64,000 bases of DNA from Gallionella sp. Lineage in GTDB: Bacteria; Pseudomonadota; Gammaproteobacteria; Burkholderiales; Gallionellaceae. Both the position numbers and the translations under genes were made by a program. Positions 7,308 to 15,090 of the stretch are shown here, piece by piece. The notes under the pieces are model-generated. The model was not told where the DNA came from and did not search any database. It saw nothing but the letters and a program-made list of their open reading frames with translations. Where the stretch lies: NCBI GenBank assembly GCA_030700315.1, contig JAUYJO010000096.1:1-64000 (forward strand), read 5' to 3'. Numbering within the stretch: the stretch's first letter is position 1; every line of letters starts with the position of its first letter.

Positions 7308-9956
7308 ATGAACAAGGGATCGTTCTGGAAAAAAGACTGGTTCGTCGGTTTGCTGGTTGCATTGGTGTTCATGTTGGGCGCGGGCAGCGACCTGATGCAG
7401 AGCCTGGAGCGCAAGGCTTACGACCTCGGCGTGCTGGCATCGTCTCGCACGCCAAGCGACAAGATCGCGGTGATCGCGATCGACGAGCAGAGCATCGCCA
7501 ATCTGGGGCGCTGGCCGTGGCCGCGCGAGATCCACGCCAGGATGGTGGATATTCTGGCGGCTGGACAGGCCAAGGTGATTGGCCATACCGCCTTTTTTTT
7601 CGAGCCGCAGGTTGATGCCGGGCTGGGCTATATCTACAAAATAGCCGAATTGCTTGGCAGGTCCTCGGTGCTCGAACATCCCGGCGCGGCCAATTTGGCG
7701 GGCGCAGCCAGCTCGGTCGAGGCAGCCATATCTGTCGATGCAACGAGCCCGGTCGACCCGGCAAATTCAATCGATGCGGCCAGCTCGGTCAGCGCAGCCG
7801 GCCCAAGCGAATTCCCCCAGCTCGACGCCTTGCTGCTCGAAGCAAAACATAACCTCGATAACGACCAGAAACTCAGCACGAGCATGGCCAATGCCAACGA
7901 TGTATTGCTGGCGATGTACTTCGAGCTGGGCGAACCGCAAGGTAAACCCGATCAGGCCTTGCCCGATTATGTGCTGCGCAATAACCTCGACAATGTGAAA
8001 GATGCCGGCGATTCCGGCGCGCAACCGTTGCCTTCACAGGGGGTATTGGCGCCGATTCCGGCGCTGGGCAGCAAGGCCTTGGCCATCGGCCACCTGAACA
8101 GTTTTCCGGATGTGGACGGCGCGGTACGCACCGAGCCGCTGGTGGTGGGTTACTACAACCAGTACTACCCTTCGCTGTCGTTGATGCTGGCCGCCAAGAG
8201 CCTCAATCTCGAACCCAAGGACATTCATGTAAGCCTGGGCGAGAGCGTGCGGTTGGGCAACCAGAGAATCGCCACCGATCCGGCCTTGCAGATGCACACT
8301 TATTTCTACAAGGATACCGACGGGCGGCCCGCCTTCCCGGTGGATTCCTTCTACGACGTGTTCACCGGAAAAATTCCGGCGGAAAAATACCGCGACAAAA
8401 TTGTGCTGATCGGCGCGTCGGCCGCCGGCGTGGGCACCCTGCAAGTAACGCCGATTTCTGCGGGTATGCCTCCCGCACTGATTCTGGCGCATTCGGTGTC
8501 CAGCATCCTCAAGGGGGATTATTTCGTCGCGCCGGGCTGGGGGACGATGGCGGAAATCGGCGTGTTCGTGCTGGTCGCGCTGTATCTGATCCTGCTGCTG
8601 CCGCGCTTGGGCGCGGCGATCGGCGCGGCGGTTACCGTCGCGCTGCTGGTGGCGTTGCTGGCGGCGCATTTCGTGCTGATGACGACCCAGGCGCTGTGGC
8701 TGCAACTGATGCTGCCTGCCGCGCTGCTGCTGGCCGGGCATTTGCTGCTGACCACCAAGCGCTTTCTGGTAACGGAAAAGGGCAAGCAGAAATCCGATGC
8801 CGAATCCGCGGAAAGCAACCGCATGCTGGGGTTGGCCTTCCAGGGGCAGGGGCAACTGGACATCGCCTTCGACAAGTTCCGCAAGGTGCCGGTGGACGAC
8901 AGCCTGATGGAGGTGCTGTACAACCTGGGGCTGGACTTCGAGCGCAAACGCCAGTTCAACAAGGCCGAATCGGTATTCAAATACATGGCGGAATACAACT
9001 CCAAGTTCCGCGACCTGGAGCAGCGCCTCACCCAGGCGCGCGAGATGTCCGAAACGGTGATCCTGGGCGGCGGGGGCGGTCGCACCAATAGCAGCACCAT
9101 GATGCTGGGCAAGGCGGGGGTGTCCAGGCCGATGCTGGGCCGCTATGAAATCGAGAAGGAGCTCGGCAAAGGTGCGATGGGCGTGGTGTATTACGGCAAG
9201 GATCCCAAGATCGGCCGCGTGGTGGCGATCAAGACCATGGCGCTGGCACAGGAATTTGAACCGGACGAGTTGCAGGATGTGAAGGAGCGCTTCTTCCGCG
9301 AGGCGGAGACGGCGGGTCGCCTCAACCACCCGAATATCGTGTCCATCTACGATGCCGGCGAAGAGCACGACCTGGCCTATATCGCGATGGAATTCCTCAA
9401 GGGCAAAGACTTGGTGCCGTTCACCAAGCCGGACAATTTGCTGCCGTTGCCGAAAGTGATGAGCATCGTCGCGCGTGTCGCCGATGCGCTGGATTACGCG
9501 CACAAACAGCATGTGGTGCACCGCGACATCAAGCCGGCCAACATCATGTATGACCCGGAGAGCGATACGCCCAAGGTCACCGATTTCGGCATCGCGCGTA
9601 TTACCGATTCGAGCAAGACCAAAACCGGCATGGTGCTGGGCACGCCTTCGTACATGTCGCCCGAGCAACTGGCCGGCAGAAAAATCGAGGGGCACTCGGA
9701 CCTGTTCTCTTTGGGGGCAAGCTTATACCAACTGGCATGTGGTAAGCTTCCGTTCGTGGGGGACTCGATGGCGCAACTGATGTACCGTATCGCCAACGAA
9801 CCCCATACCGATATTTTGAGCGTCCGGCCAGATTTGCCGCCTTGCCTGGTGTCCATCATCAACAAGTCGCTGGCCAAACAGATCGAAGACCGTTATGCCA
9901 ATGGCGCGGAGATGGCTGCAGCATTACGCCAGTGCGCAGCCGGCTTGCAGGAGTGA
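7308..9956 (+). CDS. CHASE2-domain membrane Ser/Thr protein kinase
   Basis: Start ATG at 7308 with GGGGAG five bases before; a GTG at 7302 is possible. One N-terminal membrane segment (residues about 12-28) is followed by a periplasmic CHASE2 sensor region (30-400; ARMVDILAAGQAKVIG, DKIVLIGASAAGVG). Three further membrane segments follow (about 405-475), then a TPR-like helical linker (500-565) and a Hanks-type kinase (605-875). Kinase motifs: GKGAMGVVYYG loop, VAIKTM lysine, HRDIKPANIM near residue 736, DFGIAR near 759 and GTPSYMSPEQ. All catalytic residues are present. An Ala/Ser/Val low-complexity insert at about 125-165 interrupts CHASE2. The PP2C gene starts three bases after the stop. 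Confidence 0.93.
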   Translation: MNKGSFWKKDWFVGLLVALVFMLGAGSDLMQSLERKAYDLGVLASSRTPSDKIAVIAIDEQSIANLGRWPWPREIHARMVDILAAGQAKVIGHTAFFFEPQVDAGLGYIYKIAELLGRSSVLEHPGAANLAGAASSVEAAISVDATSPVDPANSIDAASSVSAAGPSEFPQLDALLLEAKHNLDNDQKLSTSMANANDVLLAMYFELGEPQGKPDQALPDYVLRNNLDNVKDAGDSGAQPLPSQGVLAPIPALGSKALAIGHLNSFPDVDGAVRTEPLVVGYYNQYYPSLSLMLAAKSLNLEPKDIHVSLGESVRLGNQRIATDPALQMHTYFYKDTDGRPAFPVDSFYDVFTGKIPAEKYRDKIVLIGASAAGVGTLQVTPISAGMPPALILAHSVSSILKGDYFVAPGWGTMAEIGVFVLVALYLILLLPRLGAAIGAAVTVALLVALLAAHFVLMTTQALWLQLMLPAALLLAGHLLLTTKRFLVTEKGKQKSDAESAESNRMLGLAFQGQGQLDIAFDKFRKVPVDDSLMEVLYNLGLDFERKRQFNKAESVFKYMAEYNSKFRDLEQRLTQAREMSETVILGGGGGRTNSSTMMLGKAGVSRPMLGRYEIEKELGKGAMGVVYYGKDPKIGRVVAIKTMALAQEFEPDELQDVKERFFREAETAGRLNHPNIVSIYDAGEEHDLAYIAMEFLKGKDLVPFTKPDNLLPLPKVMSIVARVADALDYAHKQHVVHRDIKPANIMYDPESDTPKVTDFGIARITDSSKTKTGMVLGTPSYMSPEQLAGRKIEGHSDLFSLGASLYQLACGKLPFVGDSMAQLMYRIANEPHTDILSVRPDLPPCLVSIINKSLAKQIEDRYANGAEMAAALRQCAAGLQE

Positions 9957-9959
9957 GCT

Positions 9960-10787
9960 ATGAAAACAGAAGACGCGCTTGAAATAGTCAGCCAAACCCA
10001 TCCGGGCATGGTGCGCTCGCACAACGAAGACAGCGTTACCCAGGAATTGGCTTGCGGCTTGGTCGTGCTGGCGGATGGCATGGGTGGCTATAATGCCGGG
10101 GAAGTGGCGAGCGGCATTGCCGTTTCGGTGGTCGCGACGGAAATCTGCCAGCGCTTGCAGAACGCCAGCCCGACGGACCGCGACGAAGCCAGCGGCGAGG
10201 AGCTGGGGGTGGTGGTGCTGCGCGAGAATATCCAGCGCGCGAACGCCTCGATTTATCATGCCGCGCAGAGCCAGCCGCAATATGCCGGAATGGGCACGAC
10301 CATCGTTGCCGGGCTGTTTTATGACAACCGTGTGGCCGTCGGGCATGTGGGGGATTCGCGCATGTACCGGTTGCGCGGCGAGACGCTGGAGACGATCACC
10401 CGCGACCATTCCCTGCTGCAGGAACAGATCGACGGCGGGATGATCAGCATCGAGGATGCGCGCCTGTCCAGGAACAAGAATCTGGTGACGCGCGCGGTCG
10501 GGATCGACGCCGACGTGGTGCCGGAGATCCATGTACACGATGTGCTGATCGGGGATATTTACCTGCTGTGCTCGGACGGCCTGAACGACATGGTGGAGGA
10601 CGATGATATTCAATCCACGCTGTATGCGATGCAAGGCAACCTGCCGCTGGCGGCCGAGCAATTGATCCAGACGGCGAACGACAACGGCGGCCGCGATAAC
10701 GTCTCGGTGATACTGGTCAAGATCACCGGTGAATTTGCCGTGCCGCGCGGCTGGCTGGCAAGGCTGTTGCATTGGTTAAAAAAATAA
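9960..10787 (+). CDS. PP2C-family Ser/Thr protein phosphatase
   Basis: Dephosphorylates phosphoserine/threonine and is the expected antagonist of the kinase encoded three bases upstream. The 275 residues show the bacterial PP2C (Stp/PppA) motifs in order: VRSHNEDS, VVLADGMGGYNAGEVAS with metal-binding aspartate, GMGTTIVAGL, AVGHVGDSRMYRLR, ITRDHSLLQEQ, LLCSDGLNDMVEDDDI and GGRDNVSVILV. It is soluble, with no membrane segment. The FHA gene follows after a miniature element. Confidence 0.95.
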   Translation: MKTEDALEIVSQTHPGMVRSHNEDSVTQELACGLVVLADGMGGYNAGEVASGIAVSVVATEICQRLQNASPTDRDEASGEELGVVVLRENIQRANASIYHAAQSQPQYAGMGTTIVAGLFYDNRVAVGHVGDSRMYRLRGETLETITRDHSLLQEQIDGGMISIEDARLSRNKNLVTRAVGIDADVVPEIHVHDVLIGDIYLLCSDGLNDMVEDDDIQSTLYAMQGNLPLAAEQLIQTANDNGGRDNVSVILVKITGEFAVPRGWLARLLHWLKK

Positions 10788-10795
10788 CAAATGGT

Positions 10796-10916
10796 TTAAT
10801 TCCATTTCTCCTTACAATTAGGAAAACAATCCGTAGGTCGGGCTCCGCCCGACATTTGTATCCGGCGGGTAGAACCCGCCCTACGATAATGCTCTATTGA
10901 TCGGGAATTGGAATAA
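10796..10916. mobile_element. about 120-bp miniature element (family B), copy 1
   Basis: The ends are imperfect inverted repeats (TTCCATTTCTCCTTACAAT at the left; CTCTATTGATCGGGAATTG at the right). The interior has two small hairpins, GGTCGGGCTCCGCCCGAC and GGCGGGTAGAACCCGCC. Near-identical copies lie at 27950-28069 and 59272-59390. It separates the PP2C and FHA genes and may weaken or stop read-through between them. Confidence 0.75.
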
Positions 10917-10997
10917 GAGGCAAGCGGCAGTTAAAGAAATAATGGGCGGTTAAGGAAATAACAGGTTCCAAATTCAGTTTGGGGAAGGGTCAAAAAT

Positions 10998-11813
10998 ATG
11001 GCTGCAAAATTGATACTGAGCATGGATGGGGTGGTCATCAAGGAATACCCCTTGAGCAAGGAGCGCATGACCATCGGGCGCAAAGCGCATAACGATATTG
11101 TCATCGACAACCTGGCGGTGAGCGGCGAACATGCCGCAGTCGTCACTATCCTGCACGATTCCTTCCTCGAAGACATGGACAGCACCAACGGCCTGGAAGT
11201 CAACGGGGTTCCGACCAAAAAGCATTTTCTGCAAAACAACGACTTGGTAGAAATCGGCAAATACAAGCTGAAATACGTTAACGATCAGGCTGGCCAGGCC
11301 AACCCCGCAGATTTCGAGAGAACCATGGTATTGCGTGCGCCAGTCAAGCCCACCGCCCCTGGCGCGGAAAAAGGTGAGACAACCTCGGGTGCGATGAAGG
11401 CGCAAACTCCCCCCGCTACCAAGCCTGCCGCAGAAGCGTTGGAACAAACCGGCACGCATCAGCCGATCGCGCCGGCGGCCAAACCCGCCGTGCAACCAGC
11501 GGCACAACCGGCTAACGCCCAACCGGCTGCAGCCGCCCCGCCGGTCACCAGAACGGCGGTGGTGCAAATCCTCACCGGCCCCAACGCCGGCAAAGAGCTG
11601 GAGCTGGTCAAAAATCTCACCACCCTGGGCAAGCCCGGCGTGCAGGTGGCTGTTCTGACGCGCCGCCCGCATGGCTACTTCATTACCCATGTGGAAGGCG
11701 CAAGCCATCCGACGGTGAATGGAACACCGTTGAGCGACCAGCCGCACCAGCTTAACGACCGCGATGTGATCGAGCTGGCCGGGGTGAAAATGGAGTTTTA
11801 TTTCAAGGGGTAA
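10998..11813 (+). CDS. double FHA-domain protein
   Basis: A 271-residue soluble protein. The N-terminal FHA domain (about residues 20-90) is canonical: TIGRKAHNDIVID, the SGEH phosphopeptide loop and DSTNGLEVNG. A Pro/Ala/Gln-rich linker (about 110-180) leads to a second, degenerate FHA-like domain (about 185-270; VNGTPLSDQPHQLNDRDVIEL), in which the arginine of the usual GR motif is replaced (TTLGKPG). FHA domains bind phosphothreonine, so it is the likely reader of the neighbouring kinase. The threonine-rich segment after the first FHA (ERTMVL) could be a phosphoacceptor. Confidence 0.9.
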   Translation: MAAKLILSMDGVVIKEYPLSKERMTIGRKAHNDIVIDNLAVSGEHAAVVTILHDSFLEDMDSTNGLEVNGVPTKKHFLQNNDLVEIGKYKLKYVNDQAGQANPADFERTMVLRAPVKPTAPGAEKGETTSGAMKAQTPPATKPAAEALEQTGTHQPIAPAAKPAVQPAAQPANAQPAAAAPPVTRTAVVQILTGPNAGKELELVKNLTTLGKPGVQVAVLTRRPHGYFITHVEGASHPTVNGTPLSDQPHQLNDRDVIELAGVKMEFYFKG

Positions 11814-11817
11814 CAGA

Positions 11818-11941
11818 TGACAGAAGACAGAGGACAGAGGACGGAAGCGTTGTCGCGGCTTCGCCACGCCTCTATTGAAAGATTGCCGCGCAGCGGCGAC
11901 AAAGCCTCTGTCCTCTATCCTCTGCCCTCTGTCTTCTGGCA
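11818..11941. repeat. imperfect long inverted repeat between FHA and cyclase genes
   Basis: The left arm GACAGAAGACAGAGGACAG and a right arm of CTCTGTCCTCT, CTCTGCCCTCTGTCTTCTG type are reverse complements at most positions and flank about 75 bases with a smaller GTCGCGGC/GCGGCGAC-type pair. The purine-rich arm is itself a run of GACAGAGGA units. It fills nearly the whole 134-base spacer. It may act as transcript structure or an attenuator; no U-tract is present. Confidence 0.55.
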
Positions 11942-11947
11942 GGCATC

Positions 11948-14170
11948 GTGAAAAAAAATGCAATTCTGATCGGATTGGGGTTGCTGATAACCCTGCTCTT
12001 TGCCGGCAATGCCGCGCGCCTCTACCAACTGACTGTTGTCGATAAGCTTTCCGCAATTCTGTACGACTATCGCTTGCAGTTGACCATGCCGCGCACGTTG
12101 GACGAGCGTATCGTCATTATCGACATCGACGAAAAAAGTCTCAAGGAGGAAGGCCGCTGGCCGTGGAGCCGGGATCGCTTGAGCTTGCTGATGGACAAGC
12201 TGTTCGACAAATACGGTGTTCTGGTGGTCGGCTTCGACGTGGTTTTCGCCGAAAAAGACGAAAGCTCCGGGCTCCGGGTGTTGCAGAAAATCGGGCAAAC
12301 CCAGCTCAAGGACAATGCGCCATTCCAGGCGGCCTTGGCACACATCCAGCCGCAGCTCGAGTACGACAAGCTGTTCGCCAACAGCATCAAAAACCGCAAT
12401 GTGGTGTTGGGGTATTACATGACCAACCACAAGGACGCCAACGCATCTGGCGTATTGCCCGAACCGGTTTTCCCCGCAGGCATGTTCAAGGGCAGACCGA
12501 TCGAATTCACGGCCTGGAACAGTTACGGCGCCAACCTTCCCGAATTGCAGCAAGCCGCAGCGGGCGCCGGGCACTTCAATCACTTGGCGGATACCGACGG
12601 CGTGGTGCGCCGCGTGCCGATGGTCGCCGAATATAACGGCGCCTATTACGAATCCCTTTCGCTTGCCATGGTGCGCACCCTGTTCGGCCATCCCGAATTG
12701 CTGCCGGGTTTTGCCGAGGGCAAAACCGCAGGCTACGGCGGCCTGGAATGGCTGGAGCTGGATACCGCCGCCGGCAAGTTGAGAATTCCGGTAGATGCCG
12801 AGGTGGCAACCCTGGTGCCCTACCGCGGCGGGTGGGGAAGCTTCCGCTATATTTCGGCCGCCGACGTGCTGCATGATCGTGTCGCGATGGGCCAGCTCAG
12901 CGACAAAATCGTGTTGGTCGGCACCACGGCACCCGGATTGCTCGACCTGCGCGCCACACCGGTGGCCGAGATTTATCCGGGCGTGGAAGTCCACGCCAAC
13001 ATGATTTCCGGCATCCTCGACCAGAACTTGAAAGAACGCCCGGCTTATATGCTGGGCGCGCGAGTGGTCTGGCTGCTGCTGCTGGGTATCGCGTTAAGTT
13101 TCCTGTTGCCGCACCTGACACCCGCCAAGGCAATCCTGGCTTCGTTAGGCGCATTTGCGCTGACGATGGGCATGAGCCTGGCGGTCTGGTACTACGGCAA
13201 CTTGTTGATGCCGGTAATCAACAGCCTGCTCATGGTTGCCATGCTGTTCGCGCTGAACATATCTTACGGCTACTTCGTCGAGTCGCGCACCAAACGCCAG
13301 ATTACCGGCTTGTTTGGCCAATATGTGCCGAGCGAGCTGGTCGAGGAAATGGCAGCGAATCCGGCCAGCGTATCGATGGAAGGCGAAAGCCGCGAGATGA
13401 CCATCCTGTTTTCCGACGTGCGCGGCTTTACCACCATTTCCGAGGGGCTGGATCCCAAAGAGCTGACCTTGCTGATGAACGAGTTTTTGACGCCCTTGTC
13501 GCGTGTTGTTTACAAGCATCGCGGCACCATCGACAAATACATGGGCGATTGCATCATGGCCTTCTGGGGGGCGCCCCTGCCGGACGCGACACATGCGCGC
13601 AACGCGATACTGGCGGGCATCGAAATGCAGGCGACCCTGAAAACTTTGCAGCCGCATTTCAAGGAGCGCGGCTGGCCGGAGATTCATATCGGCGTGGGCA
13701 TCAACAGCGGGCGCGTCAGCGTCGGCAACATGGGCTCGGAAGTGCGCGTGGCTTACACGGTGATGGGCGACGAAGTGAACCTCGCCTCGCGCCTGGAAGG
13801 CATCACCAAGCAATATGGCGTCGGCGTGATCGTCGGCGAAAACACCAAAAATGCCGTGACCGATTTTGTGTACCGCGAGCTTGACCACGTGCGCGTAAAA
13901 GGCAAAGAGAAGCCGATCGCGATTTACGAGCCGGTCGGCCTGGCCAGCGAAGTGAGCAAGGATTTGCAGGATGAAATCAAGCTGTTCCACGAAGTGCGCC
14001 GCCTGTATCGCCGGCAGGATTGGGATCAGGCCGAACTGCAACTGATGAACTTGCAGCGCATGGCGCCGGAAACCGCGCTGTATGGGATCTACGCCAAACG
14101 CATCGCCTATTTCCGCAAGAATCCGCCGGCTGCGGATTGGGATGGCGTGTTCGTGTTCCAGACAAAGTGA
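11948..14170 (+). CDS. CHASE2-domain class III adenylate/guanylate cyclase
   Basis: GTG start at 11948. One membrane segment at residues 5-24 and a periplasmic CHASE2 sensor at about 28-350 (DERIVIIDIDEKSLKEEGRWPW, DKIVLVGTTAPGL) are followed by three membrane segments at 375-450. The cytosolic cyclase domain spans about 480-665. Metal-binding aspartates are in FSDVRGFTT (about 487) and DKYMGDCIMAFWG (about 533), with VMGDEVNLASRLEG downstream. The lysine in DKYMGD suits adenine, so ATP is the likely substrate. A short helical tail follows (LYRRQDWDQAELQL). It has the same sensor type as the kinase 2 kb upstream. Confidence 0.93.
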   Translation: MKKNAILIGLGLLITLLFAGNAARLYQLTVVDKLSAILYDYRLQLTMPRTLDERIVIIDIDEKSLKEEGRWPWSRDRLSLLMDKLFDKYGVLVVGFDVVFAEKDESSGLRVLQKIGQTQLKDNAPFQAALAHIQPQLEYDKLFANSIKNRNVVLGYYMTNHKDANASGVLPEPVFPAGMFKGRPIEFTAWNSYGANLPELQQAAAGAGHFNHLADTDGVVRRVPMVAEYNGAYYESLSLAMVRTLFGHPELLPGFAEGKTAGYGGLEWLELDTAAGKLRIPVDAEVATLVPYRGGWGSFRYISAADVLHDRVAMGQLSDKIVLVGTTAPGLLDLRATPVAEIYPGVEVHANMISGILDQNLKERPAYMLGARVVWLLLLGIALSFLLPHLTPAKAILASLGAFALTMGMSLAVWYYGNLLMPVINSLLMVAMLFALNISYGYFVESRTKRQITGLFGQYVPSELVEEMAANPASVSMEGESREMTILFSDVRGFTTISEGLDPKELTLLMNEFLTPLSRVVYKHRGTIDKYMGDCIMAFWGAPLPDATHARNAILAGIEMQATLKTLQPHFKERGWPEIHIGVGINSGRVSVGNMGSEVRVAYTVMGDEVNLASRLEGITKQYGVGVIVGENTKNAVTDFVYRELDHVRVKGKEKPIAIYEPVGLASEVSKDLQDEIKLFHEVRRLYRRQDWDQAELQLMNLQRMAPETALYGIYAKRIAYFRKNPPAADWDGVFVFQTK

Positions 14171-14184
14171 AGAGTGGCCAAACA

Positions 14185-14949
14185 ATGAAACTCAGAGTAT
14201 TGGGATGCAGCGGTGGGATCGGTGGCAATCTGCGCACCACCTCGTTCCTGCTCGATCAAGACGTGCTGATCGATGCGGGAACGGGCGTCAATGAACTCAG
14301 CCTCACCGAGATCAGCATGATCGACCATGTGTTTGTCAGCCACTCGCATCTCGATCACATCGCCTGCATCCCGTTCATGGTGGACAGCACCTGGGCCATG
14401 CGCGACCGCCCGTTGAACATTTACGCCACCCGTGAAACCCTGGACATCCTCAAACAGCATATTTTCAACTGGAAAATCTGGCCGGATTTCACGGAAATTC
14501 CCGATGCCCTGCGCCCTTCCATGCGTTACCGGCCGATAGCGCTGGGCGAAACGGTCGTGCTGGGCGAGCGCAAAATAACCGCCATTCCGGCCAGCCATAC
14601 CGTACCCGCGGTCGGCTTTCACCTGGATAGCGGCGCGGCGAGCCTGGTCTATAGCGGGGATACCACCTGCAATGAGGCGCTGTGGGAGTTGGTCAACCGC
14701 ATCGAAAACCTGCGCTACCTCATCATAGAAACCGCGTTCTCGGACAACGAAAGAGAGATGGCCATTCTCGCCAAACACCTCTGCCCCAGCTTGCTGGTCG
14801 AGGAGTTGAAAAAATTCCACGGCAAGGCGGAGATATTCGTCACCCACTTGAAGCCCGGCGAGGTAGAGCTGACCATGCAACAAATCGATAACGGCGTTCA
14901 TGGGCAGCGCCCCCGGATGTTGTCGAACAACCAGGAATTCGAGTTCTAG
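14185..14949 (+). CDS. class II 3',5'-cyclic-nucleotide phosphodiesterase-like metallo-hydrolase
   Basis: The start ATG at 14185 is 14 bases after the cyclase stop. The 254-residue metallo-beta-lactamase-fold protein has the motif SHSHLDHI near residue 51, ASHTVPAVGF, SGDTTCNEALWE and VTHLKPGE. These features and the length fit class II cyclic-nucleotide phosphodiesterases (yeast PDE1/CpdP type). Its place behind an adenylate cyclase gene suggests it hydrolyses the cAMP made there. Other small metallo-beta-lactamase hydrolases cannot be excluded. Confidence 0.82.
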   Translation: MKLRVLGCSGGIGGNLRTTSFLLDQDVLIDAGTGVNELSLTEISMIDHVFVSHSHLDHIACIPFMVDSTWAMRDRPLNIYATRETLDILKQHIFNWKIWPDFTEIPDALRPSMRYRPIALGETVVLGERKITAIPASHTVPAVGFHLDSGAASLVYSGDTTCNEALWELVNRIENLRYLIIETAFSDNEREMAILAKHLCPSLLVEELKKFHGKAEIFVTHLKPGEVELTMQQIDNGVHGQRPRMLSNNQEFEF

Positions 14950-15090
14950 TGTTTAATCGCATAAACCTTGCCGTGTTTGACCGGCCTTCGGAGGCAATTT
15001 GCCGGTGCTGGCCGGGTGCGTGTGCAAGCGAGTGGTCTGTGGCCGGCATCCAAGACGGCACAGCAATAGAGTGGCAAAACAGGAGCAGTA

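Noticed and set aside
8034..9695. 553-codon minus-strand open frame opposite the CHASE2 kinase
   Set aside because: High-GC antisense shadow, rich in His/Arg/Gln, with no domain; the + strand kinase is unambiguous.
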